From STF1-107 sp964457935 (GTDB lineage Bacteria; Bacillota; Clostridia; Christensenellales; UBA1242), in the NCBI GenBank assembly GCA_964457935.1, contig CAYWFC010000026.1:1-13590 (forward strand): a DNA stretch of 13,590 nt, given 5' to 3'. The position numbers and the translations under genes are program-made. The notes beneath the pieces were generated by a model, which did not search any database, was not told where the DNA came from, and saw only the letters and a program-made list of their open reading frames with translations. Below are positions 6,506-13,450 of the stretch, piece after piece. Every line of letters starts with the position of its first letter. The stretch's first letter is position 1.

Positions 6506-7006
6506 TTATTTATTTACAATAACCTGAGCAAATCTCACGACTCTGCCTTGGTAAGTGTAACCTGTATTAAACTCTCGCACGATGTGTCCCGACGGGATGT
6601 CGGCGTGCTCTTCCAGACCTACTGCTTCGTGTAGGTGGATGTCAAACTCGCCACTACAATCAATCTTCTCCACGCCTAGGCTAGCCAATGCGTTCATCAG
6701 GCTGGATTCGATGAGTTTGATACCCTTGAGGGTGTCTTCGTCTTTGATCATCTCGCCTGCCTTGCGTAGGCTGTCTAGCGACGGCAGTATGATAGTGATG
6801 GCTGTGATAAATCCGTCTTGTCTAGCGCTGTCTATGCTCTTTAGTGTGCGCTTGCGGTAATTATCGAATTCGGCTTGCAATCTGAGCAAGTCATCGAGGT
6901 AGTTTTTGTCCTCGACTTCGGCGACGTCCTCAGCTGGCTGGGCTGTGTCGTCTGTGATGTCTGCCACTGGCTCATCTATGATGTCTTTTTTGTCTTTGTC
7001 TGCCAT
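6506..7006 (-). CDS. grpE: Nucleotide exchange factor GrpE
   Basis: This 166-residue partner of DnaK releases ADP. The first 35 residues are acidic and disordered. The long dimerisation helix carries LLRLQAEFDNYRKRT. The C-terminal beta domain contains FDIHLHEAVGLEE and ends YTYQGRVVRFAQVIVN, matching the family ending. An AAGGAG lies 6 nt before ATG 7006, and the gap to hrcA is only 10 nt. It is the second gene of the operon. Confidence 0.96.
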   Translation of the reverse strand: MADKDKKDIIDEPVADITDDTAQPAEDVAEVEDKNYLDDLLRLQAEFDNYRKRTLKSIDSARQDGFITAITIILPSLDSLRKAGEMIKDEDTLKGIKLIESSLMNALASLGVEKIDCSGEFDIHLHEAVGLEEHADIPSGHIVREFNTGYTYQGRVVRFAQVIVNK

Positions 7007-7016
7007 ATTTCTCCTT

Positions 7017-8021
7017 TTATTTCAAGTCATCGGCTTGACTGACGATGAATTTCAATGCCGAAGCGAGCATTGCGTAATCCACTCTCTTAGGCCCTACCAG
7101 CGACAACGATGCTATGGTCACGCCGTTGATAGTGATAGGCGCTGTGAGCATCATACCGTTCTTTAGGTCATCTTCGCCCACGCGACAATTCACATCACTA
7201 GTCTGCGTGTCTAGCGCACTCATCACTCGCTCGCCGTCTGACAAAAAGTCCATTATCTCTCTGGCGTCGTCGTATTCGTCTTGAGTGATATTGCTCAGCA
7301 TTTTGGCTGGGTGGCTGGCAGAGACGTCTACTTTCTTCGCGACTACTTTCTTCACCGCTTTGATGACGCTGTCGATGAGTGCATTGAATGCCAGCATCTG
7401 ACTGCCTGCGCGCAGAGCCATTTCTTTCATATTATCTACCATAAACTTGATAGTATGCCCTGCGAAATGCTGTGTCAGGTACTCGCCAGCGTCTTGGCAC
7501 GCACGCCTGTCGATGTCGCCGAGCGCGATATTGTCGTCTATGATGCCCGACTGCGTCTCTATCAGTAGTAATGCGTCCTTCGCCATGAGCGGGATAATCT
7601 GGATATTGACTATCTCGAGATTCTCGAAGCCATACTGCATGAGCACAGTAGGATAATTGGTCACAGAACTGAGTTTCTTCGCCAGCAATGTCAGTGTAGT
7701 CATGAGGCTCTTGCTCTTAGTCTCATAGCCTTCTTGCACTTGGTCTAGTCTAGAGAAATCTAAGTCGTTCCTAGCCAAAATCTCGTTCACATACTGCTTG
7801 TATGCGTCGTCAGTAGGCACTCTACCGCTCGAAGTGTGCAGTTGCTTGAAATACCCCATGCTGTCCAAAGCATTTAGTTCATTGCGGAGGGTCGCAGTGG
7901 ACAGATTGGGGAAATGTGCCTGCACTCTAGCAGACGTGATAGGCTGTGCGGTGCGGATGTAGTCGTCTACTGCTATCAGCAAAATCTCTCTCTTCCTGTC
8001 GTTGGTAATAGCCCGGGTCAA
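7017..8021 (-). CDS. hrcA: Heat-inducible transcription repressor HrcA
   Basis: This 334-residue repressor of class I heat-shock genes binds the CIRCE inverted repeat and is kept active by GroEL. The N-terminal winged-helix domain includes RKREILLIAVDDYIRTAQPI and the family signature LSTATLRNELNALDSMGYF followed by SSGRVPTDDAY. The GAF-like dimerisation domain fills the rest, ending with LVGPKRVDYAMLASALKFI. The start is a TTG at 8021: AGGAG is 7 nt upstream, no ATG occurs until about residue 55, and this start preserves the whole DNA-binding domain. A rare start in an autoregulated repressor may keep levels low. As first gene behind CIRCE it represses its own operon. No groES/groEL is in the window. 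Confidence 0.96.
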   Translation of the reverse strand: MTRAITNDRKREILLIAVDDYIRTAQPITSARVQAHFPNLSTATLRNELNALDSMGYFKQLHTSSGRVPTDDAYKQYVNEILARNDLDFSRLDQVQEGYETKSKSLMTTLTLLAKKLSSVTNYPTVLMQYGFENLEIVNIQIIPLMAKDALLLIETQSGIIDDNIALGDIDRRACQDAGEYLTQHFAGHTIKFMVDNMKEMALRAGSQMLAFNALIDSVIKAVKKVVAKKVDVSASHPAKMLSNITQDEYDDAREIMDFLSDGERVMSALDTQTSDVNCRVGEDDLKNGMMLTAPITINGVTIASLSLVGPKRVDYAMLASALKFIVSQADDLK

Positions 8022-8048
8022 AGCCTTGCTCCTTTTAATTATATGCGA

Positions 8049-8075
8049 TTAGCACTCTATTTATTCAAGTGCTAA
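8049..8075 (-). promoter_or_regulatory. CIRCE operator (HrcA binding site)
   Basis: TTAGCACTC, 9 nt, AAGTGCTAA. The first arm is the exact consensus; the second has one change (A for G at its first base). It lies between the promoter and the hrcA TTG start and overlaps the expected transcription start, the usual place for HrcA repression. Confidence 0.97.
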
Positions 8076-8079
8076 CAGT

Positions 8080-8109
8080 GTTATACACCATATTGCTAAC
8101 AAAAGTCAA
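8080..8109 (-). promoter_or_regulatory. Heat-shock operon promoter
   Basis: On the minus strand TTGACT (8109-8104), 18 nt, TATAAC (8085-8080), immediately upstream of CIRCE. This is a vegetative sigma-A promoter, as expected for a CIRCE-controlled operon. The leader before hrcA is about 50 nt. Confidence 0.8.
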
Positions 8110-8140
8110 TAGTTTCTGCCAATTTTTTGAAAATTTTTAT

Positions 8141-8176
8141 AAAAAAATAGACACACGCAGTGTCTATGTGTGTCTA
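8141..8176 (-). terminator. Terminator of the lepA-hemW-hypothetical operon
   Basis: On the minus strand ATAGACAC, loop TGCGT, GTGTCTAT (8167-8147) is followed by a run of T with ATAAAA. A competing 9-bp hairpin uses 8176-8168 with 8156-8148 and includes the TAG stop codon (8174-8176) of the gene it terminates, because the TAGACACA motif is present three times. It separates the lepA operon from the heat-shock promoter 32 nt downstream. Confidence 0.8.
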
Positions 8177-8572
8177 CACGCCCATATAATGCTCTACTTC
8201 GGCATTGTGGTAGGCGAAATTTTTGTCCAGCACCTTGATATCGTCATAGTACTGAGTCACTCTGACGCCTTGATCAGTGACTGTGACATTGATAGTGTCA
8301 TAATTCTTGATACACTCACCAGAAACCTCGTCGTACGACATATCTTCGCTGGCGTAGGCGTATGTGCCGTCATTATTGACGAAATATGTCGCTGTGGCGT
8401 CGTCATTCAGGAAATGCGTCTCTATGAGAGCGCCTGTCTCGAAATAAAACACTTTGGCGTCATACAGCACTATATCTGTAATGCCTGCTACTGTCAGCAC
8501 GTACTCTCCATTGGAGGCAGGTGTCAGACGGAAAATGTCTGGATTGCGTTTGATTTGTGGTAATAGTTTCAT
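8174..8572 (-). CDS. Hypothetical protein, 132 residues
   Basis: I recognise no family. The start is ATG 8572 (MKLLPQIKRN), with AGGAGA 5 nt upstream overlapping the region just after the hemW stop; the frame can be extended nine codons into hemW, but without an SD. The protein is acidic and Tyr/Asp/Val/Thr-rich, with alternating hydrophobic patterns (GEYVLTVAGITDIVLYDAKVFY, ATATYFVNNDGTYAYASEDM, TINVTVTDQGVRVTQYYDDI) suggesting a mostly beta fold. It has one Cys and no signal peptide or membrane segment. It is the last gene of lepA-hemW, 10 nt after hemW, and sits where Bacillus goes straight to hrcA, so it is an insertion into a conserved gene order. Confidence 0.75.
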   Translation of the reverse strand: MKLLPQIKRNPDIFRLTPASNGEYVLTVAGITDIVLYDAKVFYFETGALIETHFLNDDATATYFVNNDGTYAYASEDMSYDEVSGECIKNYDTINVTVTDQGVRVTQYYDDIKVLDKNFAYHNAEVEHYMGV

Positions 8573-8582
8573 ATTGTCTCCT

Positions 8583-9713
8583 TTATAATATATCTGCAAT
8601 AATCTTATTAGATATAGCGAGATAATTCTCAGTGATGATGAGATGTCCTTTGACTATCTTGAGGGCTTTGGAGTCCAGGTATGGCTTGATGACGTCTGCT
8701 CTGGTCTGCAATAAATTCTCCCCAAACATACTACTAAATTCGGACAAATTTAGACCTTTTGACGTGCGGAGAGACAGCATTATCTTCTCAGTGCGCATTT
8801 TGTCGTCGTCTATGTATTCGTTGGACACTATAGGCAAAGTGCCAGCATTTAGTTTGGATATATATGTGTCTATGCTGGTAGTATTCGCCAGTCTGTGGCG
8901 TGCGACGTACGAATGGCTAGCCACACCCACGCCTACGTACTCTGTGCCGTCCCAATACTTAGAATTATGCCTAGACTGGTAGCCTTTTAACGACATATTG
9001 GATATCTCATATAGGTCGTACTTGTAGCCTTTGGCTATATTTACGCAATAAGTGTATAGTTTGACAGTCTCGTCTTCGTCTGGGAGCACCAGCGCGCCTG
9101 AGTCTACCTTGCGCGCGAGCGGAGTGCCGTCCTCGACTTGGAGCATATATGTAGAGATGTGTTTGACCTTTTGGCGCTCAAAATACGTCAATATGTCATA
9201 TATGTCCTGCATAGTTTGCGACGGCAAGCCCAGCATAATGTCTGCCGAGACGTTATTTACCTTGTATTTTCGTAGCAGTGCGAAGGCATTGTCCACCTGC
9301 TGTTTGGTCTGCTGACGACCGATAAGGGCGAGAGTGGTGTTTGACAGGCTCTGCACCCCTACACTCACTCTATTGACACCGGCGCGCAGGTATTCCAGCA
9401 GTTTCGCTTCGCTAAAAGAATTAGGATTGACCTCGACAGTAATCTCAGTGTCCTTAGCCATATGGTACTTAGCCCGAATGGCGTCTATGATGCGCTCTAC
9501 CCCGCCGTCAAACAGCGCAGACGGAGTGCCACCACCTATGTAAATGGTATCAAATGTCATATCGTGGCAACTAGCGCTCTTGATGTCCAGTTCACGAATG
9601 AGCGCGTCCACGTATTGGCGCTGATTGTCTTTATTCACGCAAGACACGAAGTCGCAATACTCGCACTTGCTATCACAAAATGGTATGTGTACGTATATTC
9701 CTCTATTAGTCAT
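8583..9713 (-). CDS. hemW: Heme chaperone HemW (radical SAM)
   Basis: This 376-residue radical SAM protein is often misannotated as oxygen-independent coproporphyrinogen oxidase. The N-terminus reads YVHIPFCDSKCEYCDF, with Cys13, Cys17 and Cys20 for the 4Fe-4S cluster. It lacks the fourth Cys of the HemN CxxxCxxCxC motif. IYIGGGTPSAL, EVNPNSF and VNRVSVGVQSL are the SAM-binding strands, and the HemW-specific HNxxYW motif is present (RHNSKYWDG). Family members bind heme and pass it to target enzymes. Its ATG overlaps the last 8 nt of lepA (ATGACTAA), with only a weak GGTG upstream, so translation is probably coupled to lepA. The lepA-hemW-hrcA order is conserved in Firmicutes. No heme biosynthesis gene is seen nearby. 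Confidence 0.94.
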   Translation of the reverse strand: MTNRGIYVHIPFCDSKCEYCDFVSCVNKDNQRQYVDALIRELDIKSASCHDMTFDTIYIGGGTPSALFDGGVERIIDAIRAKYHMAKDTEITVEVNPNSFSEAKLLEYLRAGVNRVSVGVQSLSNTTLALIGRQQTKQQVDNAFALLRKYKVNNVSADIMLGLPSQTMQDIYDILTYFERQKVKHISTYMLQVEDGTPLARKVDSGALVLPDEDETVKLYTYCVNIAKGYKYDLYEISNMSLKGYQSRHNSKYWDGTEYVGVGVASHSYVARHRLANTTSIDTYISKLNAGTLPIVSNEYIDDDKMRTEKIMLSLRTSKGLNLSEFSSMFGENLLQTRADVIKPYLDSKALKIVKGHLIITENYLAISNKIIADIL

Positions 9714-11493
9714 ATTTTAGCACCGTAATGAATGCCTCGCTAGGCAAGTCTATACTACCTAAACGTCGCATTCTTTTCTTACCTTCTTTTTGTTTTTCTA
9801 ATAATTTCCTTTTTCGCGAGATATCTCCGCCGTAACACTTGGCTAGCACGTCTTTTCGCAGGGCTTTGACCGTCTCGCGCGCGATGATCTTACCGCCTAT
9901 GCACGCCTGCACTGGCACTTCAAACTGCTGTCTAGGGATGACTTCTTTGAGTTTCTCGCACAGCACTCTGCCACGAGCGTACGCTTTGTCCTTGTGCGTG
10001 ATGATAGACAGCGCGTCGCATATCTCGCCATTTAGCATTACGTCCATTTTGACCAAATCACTCGTCTGGTAGCCCAAAAACTCGTAGTCTAGGCTAGCGT
10101 AGCCCTTGGACTTTGACTTGATTTTGTCGAAAAAGTCATACACTATCTCGTTGAGTGGCATAATGAAGTTTAGTTTGGTGCGATTGGCATCCAGATACTG
10201 CATATCTATGTATTCGCCACGCTTGTCAATGCACATATCCATCAGTCCGCCTATAAACTCTGGCGGGGTGATAATCTCCGCCGTCACCATAGGCTCTTCG
10301 ATATTGGCTATCATAGTAGGCGATGGCATTAGGCTAGGATTGGATATGAAATACTGCTTGCCTGTAGTCTCAGTCACCTTGTACTCCACACTAGGCGCAG
10401 TGGTGATGAGGTCGAGGTCAAACTCGCGCTCTAGGCGCTCCACTATGATCTCCATGTGCAGTAGCCCCAAAAATCCGCATCTAAAGCCATGCCCGAGCGC
10501 GCTACTGCTCTCTTTCTCGAAATGCAGTGACGCGTCGTTGAGTTTCAGCTTCTCGAGGGCGTCGTTCAGGTCCTGATATCTATTGCCGTCGAGTGGGAAT
10601 ATACCGCTAAACACCACTGGTACAGCGTCTTTGTACCCCGGGCAAGCAGACGCGGTAGGTCGGTCGGCTAGTGTGATAGTGTCGCCTACTTTGGTGTCTA
10701 TCATATTTTTTACAGACGCGCAGACATAGCCTACATCGCCTGCCTGTAGACATTCGGTAGGTCGGGATTTAGGCGAGAATACACCCACTTCGGTGCAGAC
10801 GAATTTCTTGCCCGTCTGCATAAAGAGTATCTCGTCGCCCATCTTGACCTTGCCATCGAATATACGCACTAGGCTCACAGCACCCTTGTAACTATCGTAA
10901 TAACTATCGAATATCAGCGCCTTTAGCGGTGCGTCAGGGTCGCCTTTTGGCGGTGGAACGTGGTCAATGATGTCTGCCAGCACTTGCTCTATGTTTAGCC
11001 CACTCTTGGCGCTAATCCTAGGCGCGTCGTCGCATGGGATGCCGATGATGTCTTCTATCTCTTTTGCCACTCTATCAGGCTCGGCACTAGGCAAATCTAC
11101 TTTGTTTATGACAGGCAATACCTCGAGATTAGCATCCAGCGCTAGGTACACATTGGCGAGTGTCTGCGCCTGCACCCCTTGGGTAGCGTCCACTACCAGT
11201 ATAGCCCCTTCGCACGCTGCTAGCGACCTAGACACCTCGTACGTAAAGTCCACATGCCCCGGAGTGTCGATGAGATTGAGCACGTAATCTTTGCCCTTGT
11301 AGTGGTAATTCATAGTGGTAGTGGCGAGTTTGATAGTGATACCGCGCTCTTGCTCGAGGTCCATACTGTCCAGCATCTGCGCAGAAATATTACGCTTGTC
11401 GACAGTGTTGGTGTATTCTAGCAATCTGTCAGCGAGCGTGCTCTTGCCATGGTCTATGTGTGCTACTATGCAAAAATTCCTGATATTTTCCAT
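9706..11493 (-). CDS. lepA: Elongation factor 4 (LepA)
   Basis: This 595-residue translational GTPase acts on ribosomes during initiation or back-translocation. I set the start at ATG 11493 (MENIRNFCIVAHIDHGKSTL); the frame is open 25 codons further to 11568, but that extension would cross the promoter and is not part of the family. Visible motifs are the P-loop AHIDHGKST (11-19), the switch II DTPGHVDF, NKVDLPSAEP, the LepA-type GFLGLLHMEIIVERLEREFDL, and the C-terminal domain ending RKRKLLEKQKEGKKRMRRLGSIDLP. There is no SD, and the predicted promoter leaves only about 6 nt of leader. It is the first gene of lepA-hemW-hypothetical and is divergent from sigK. Confidence 0.96.
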   Translation of the reverse strand: MENIRNFCIVAHIDHGKSTLADRLLEYTNTVDKRNISAQMLDSMDLEQERGITIKLATTTMNYHYKGKDYVLNLIDTPGHVDFTYEVSRSLAACEGAILVVDATQGVQAQTLANVYLALDANLEVLPVINKVDLPSAEPDRVAKEIEDIIGIPCDDAPRISAKSGLNIEQVLADIIDHVPPPKGDPDAPLKALIFDSYYDSYKGAVSLVRIFDGKVKMGDEILFMQTGKKFVCTEVGVFSPKSRPTECLQAGDVGYVCASVKNMIDTKVGDTITLADRPTASACPGYKDAVPVVFSGIFPLDGNRYQDLNDALEKLKLNDASLHFEKESSSALGHGFRCGFLGLLHMEIIVERLEREFDLDLITTAPSVEYKVTETTGKQYFISNPSLMPSPTMIANIEEPMVTAEIITPPEFIGGLMDMCIDKRGEYIDMQYLDANRTKLNFIMPLNEIVYDFFDKIKSKSKGYASLDYEFLGYQTSDLVKMDVMLNGEICDALSIITHKDKAYARGRVLCEKLKEVIPRQQFEVPVQACIGGKIIARETVKALRKDVLAKCYGGDISRKRKLLEKQKEGKKRMRRLGSIDLPSEAFITVLKYD

Positions 11494-11505
11494 ACTTACG
11501 AGTAG

Positions 11506-11534
11506 ATAATAAATTAATTTCGCCGAAAAGTCAA
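11506..11534 (-). promoter_or_regulatory. lepA operon promoter
   Basis: On the minus strand TTGACT (11534-11529), 17 nt, TATTAT (11511-11506): a near-consensus sigma-A promoter. The -10 ends only 12 nt before the lepA ATG, so the mRNA would start about 6 nt upstream of the start codon. Confidence 0.65.
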
Positions 11535-11597
11535 TCATATACCAAAAAGAATGCCGAATTTTTGACAAAATTGTGCCGAAAAATAGTCTTTTTCGAC

Positions 11598-11628
11598 AGA
11601 TATCGACATATGTTAGTAGAGATACATA
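11598..11628 (+). promoter_or_regulatory. Possible sigma-E-like promoter for sigK
   Basis: AGATATC (11598 to 11604, poor -35) and GATACATA (11621-11628) are 16 nt apart. The -10-like box shares ATACATA and the spacing with the candidate before spoVM. It ends 18 nt before the ATG, with a GAGGTG SD in between. In Bacillus sigK is transcribed by sigma-E RNA polymerase; the assignment here is weak. Confidence 0.22.
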
Positions 11629-11646
11629 AAAAACTGTGAGGTGTGA

Positions 11647-12351
11647 ATGATATTCGAAGGTATAGGAGCATTTTTGTCAAAAGTGATGTTTTTCTCAGCC
11701 TATGTGCAGAAAAACAGCAGTTTCGAGCATCCGCTGACCAAGGAAGAAGAAGCGCAATACTTCGCGCAGTACAGAGCAGGCGACCAAAACGCCAAAACTG
11801 TGCTCATCAGCCACAATCTGCGCCTAGTCGCGCACGTGGTGAAGAAATACAGCCAATCAGCCGAGGCAGACGACCTGATCAGCGTGGGCTCGATAGGACT
11901 GATAAAAGCCATAAATACATTTGACCCAGAGAAAGGCACACTGTTCAGCACATACGCCGCTCGCTGTATAGAAAATGAGATACTCATGCTACTGCGCGCG
12001 AGCAAAAAGTACCAAAACACCGTCAGTTTCGAGGAGAGTTTCGGCGTGGACAAAGACGGCAACGAGATTCGCCTCATGGACATCATCCCCGAGGCGGACG
12101 ACGACGCCATAGAGACGAAAGTCAGCAGTAGCATTCTGACCGAGCAGATAGACACACTGATGCGCCAAAACCTCACCCCGCGCGAGTACACCGTCATCAA
12201 GTACCGCTACGGCATAGGCAACGCCCCCGTCTACACCCAGCGCGAAGTGGCAGATATGCTGAATATCAGCCGTAGCTACATCAGCCGTATAGAGAAAAAA
12301 GCCATCTCCACCCTGCAAACCCTCGTGGACAAAAATGATATATTCTCTTAG
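11647..12351 (+). CDS. sigK: RNA polymerase sigma-K precursor (pro-sigma-K)
   Basis: This 234-residue late mother-cell sporulation sigma factor has a hydrophobic N-terminal pro-sequence (1-18, MIFEGIGAFLSKVMFFSA) followed by YVQKN and FEHPL. These match the YVKNN/FPQPL that follow the SpoIVFB cut in Bacillus pro-sigma-K, so cleavage is expected just before Tyr19. Region 2 (about 50-120) reads SHNLRLVAHVVKKY, DLISVGSIGLIKAI, YAARCIENEILMLLRASKK; region 4 (about 175-224) ends ISRSYISRIEKKA. HNLRLVAHVVKK favours sigma-K over sigma-E. The gene is contiguous: no skin-like element interrupts it. GAGGTG precedes ATG 11647. It stands alone, divergent from lepA, and part of its 3' end is repeated about 104 nt downstream. 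Confidence 0.9.
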   Translation: MIFEGIGAFLSKVMFFSAYVQKNSSFEHPLTKEEEAQYFAQYRAGDQNAKTVLISHNLRLVAHVVKKYSQSAEADDLISVGSIGLIKAINTFDPEKGTLFSTYAARCIENEILMLLRASKKYQNTVSFEESFGVDKDGNEIRLMDIIPEADDDAIETKVSSSILTEQIDTLMRQNLTPREYTVIKYRYGIGNAPVYTQREVADMLNISRSYISRIEKKAISTLQTLVDKNDIFS

Positions 12352-12470
12352 CCGATACGCCCATGTAGTCGAAATGACACTTTACTTAGCCGATACACTC
12401 ACCAGTGATGCCGACAGCCACTCATATACCAGACAAAAACGACATATTCTCGTAGCAGACACACGCTCAT
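12328..12470 (+). repeat. Degenerate copies of the sigK 3' end
   Basis: The last sigK codons and the bases after the stop (12328 to about 12364) recur at 12432-12470. Both encode DKNDIFS followed by TAG, and the three differences inside the codons are all third-position. A shorter copy of the post-stop motif CTTAGCCGATAC lies at about 12385. The second copy is in a different frame and has no extended coding sequence before it. This and the hairpin at 12497-12526 are all I see in the 200-nt gap between sigK and the GDPD gene. Confidence 0.75.
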
Positions 12471-12496
12471 ACATATCACTACACTTGCGCCCACTC

Positions 12497-12526
12497 AAAA
12501 AATAGAGACCGCCATGGTCTCTATTT
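12497..12526. terminator. Convergent terminator between sigK and GDPD
   Basis: An 11-bp stem (12500-12510 with 12516-12526, core AGAGACC / GGTCTCT, loop GCCAT). On the minus strand it continues into six T, giving a good terminator for the GDPD gene ending at 12555. On the plus strand the T-rich stretch after it is interrupted (TTTACCTATTTTT), so it is weaker for sigK. Confidence 0.8.
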
Positions 12527-12554
12527 ACCTATTTTTAGCCCTTCTAAGTCAACT

Positions 12555-13250
12555 TTATGGCAAAAAGCCCTCAAATATGATATTGTCACAGTGCGCCTTC
12601 ACTCGCGCATACTCGCTCTCACTCCTGACCGTCCACGCCAGCACAGGCTTGTGTGGCTTGACCGCGTAACGATTGGGTAGATTGCGGTGATTGTAGCTCA
12701 CGAAGTCTATGTGACTGTACCGCGCGAACGATAGCCTCTTGATGAGCAGTCGCTTGAATACCCCTAGCCTGTCATGCTCGAAATAACTGCTCAACTGCCC
12801 CCTGTCATACTGCGGTGCTAGCCTGTACATGTGCCGTAACACCACAGGATGAAATGACTGCACATATACCTGCCCTGCGTATCCGTCCAGTTCTCGCACT
12901 AGCGCCGTCGCCAGCGCCTTGGCATTGCGCTCCACCTTTAGTTCTATCAGTAGCGCCACCCTGCCTCGCACCATGTCTAGCACTGCCTTTAGCGTCGGTA
13001 TGGTGTACTCTGTGCCTAATAGCCTGTGCTCCCCTAGTTCGTCTCGCGTCAGTGACTTGAGCAGTACTCTCTCCCCTGTCATACGCTCTAGCGTGTCGTC
13101 GTGGAATACCGCCAGCCTTCCGTCCGCCATTAGGTGCACGTCTAGCTCGATATTGTACCCCGCCTGCACCGCTCTCTCGAATGCCGGCAGTGAATTCTCT
13201 GGATATGCGTCGTCGTGTAGCCCACGATGCGCGAATGGTCTGTCTTTCAT
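12555..13250 (-). CDS. Glycerophosphodiester phosphodiesterase family protein
   Basis: This 231-residue cytoplasmic enzyme (no signal peptide) of the GDPD TIM-barrel family hydrolyses glycerophosphodiesters to glycerol-3-phosphate and an alcohol, in lipid turnover. The catalytic motif is clear: FAHRG (His8, Arg9), PENS (Glu18, Asn19), IELDV (Glu35, Asp37) and the acid-base FHDD (His50). Later strands include LIELKVE, VYVQSFHPVVL and VLAWTVRSE. I start at ATG 13250, with GAGGT 5 nt upstream; a TTG at 13280 would add ten codons but overlaps the promoter. The short C-terminus ends IFEGFLP at the last barrel strand. Exact substrate cannot be told. It is monocistronic, convergent with sigK and divergent from rnpB. 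Confidence 0.9.
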   Translation of the reverse strand: MKDRPFAHRGLHDDAYPENSLPAFERAVQAGYNIELDVHLMADGRLAVFHDDTLERMTGERVLLKSLTRDELGEHRLLGTEYTIPTLKAVLDMVRGRVALLIELKVERNAKALATALVRELDGYAGQVYVQSFHPVVLRHMYRLAPQYDRGQLSSYFEHDRLGVFKRLLIKRLSFARYSHIDFVSYNHRNLPNRYAVKPHKPVLAWTVRSESEYARVKAHCDNIIFEGFLP

Positions 13251-13266
13251 GTTTACCTCTAGTTGT

Positions 13267-13275
13267 ATTATATCA
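13267..13275 (-). promoter_or_regulatory. Extended -10 promoter of the GDPD gene
   Basis: On the minus strand TGATATAAT is a perfect extended -10 (TGn plus TATAAT), with only a poor -35 (TTTTAT, 17 nt upstream). It ends 16 nt before the ATG, so the leader is about 10 nt and just holds the GAGGT SD. Confidence 0.6.
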
Positions 13276-13311
13276 CTCAATGTATGAAAATAAAACTATT
13301 CCACCACACAA

Positions 13312-13421
13312 TGTCAAATATTTTTGCCCCACATCTATTGATATCACAATGCCAAATATTTTTGCTCATACCTATTGATATCCACATAATACCAAATATT
13401 TTTGCCTCATACCTATTGACA
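13312..13421 (+). repeat. Three tandem modules upstream of rnpB
   Basis: AAATATTTTTG occurs at 13316, 13354 and 13394, each followed about 21 nt later by CTATTGAyATC (TTGATA at 13338 and 13375, TTGACA at 13416). Spacings are 37-41 nt. The third copy supplies the real -35 of rnpB, and its AT block lies at about -57 to -48, the position of an UP element. The first two copies lack a proper -10. Confidence 0.85.
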
Positions 13422-13444
13422 TCAGCGCGCGAATAGTGTATAAT
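13416..13444 (+). promoter_or_regulatory. rnpB promoter, full consensus
   Basis: TTGACA (13416-13421), exactly 17 nt, TATAAT (13439-13444): a perfect sigma-A promoter, with an UP-like AAATATTTTT upstream. Initiation is expected near 13451, at the start of the RNase P RNA. Confidence 0.92.
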
Positions 13445-13450
13445 ACATAT

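Noticed and set aside
11494..11568. 25-codon longer lepA
   Set aside because: The extension covers the promoter and is unlike any LepA N-terminus.
12815..13287. Two plus-strand frames opposite the GDPD gene
   Set aside because: They are shadow frames of a gene with an intact catalytic motif, low in complexity and without SD.
13312..13421. CRISPR-like repeat array
   Set aside because: There are only three degenerate copies, no distinct spacers, and the last copy is the rnpB -35 region; no cas genes are present.
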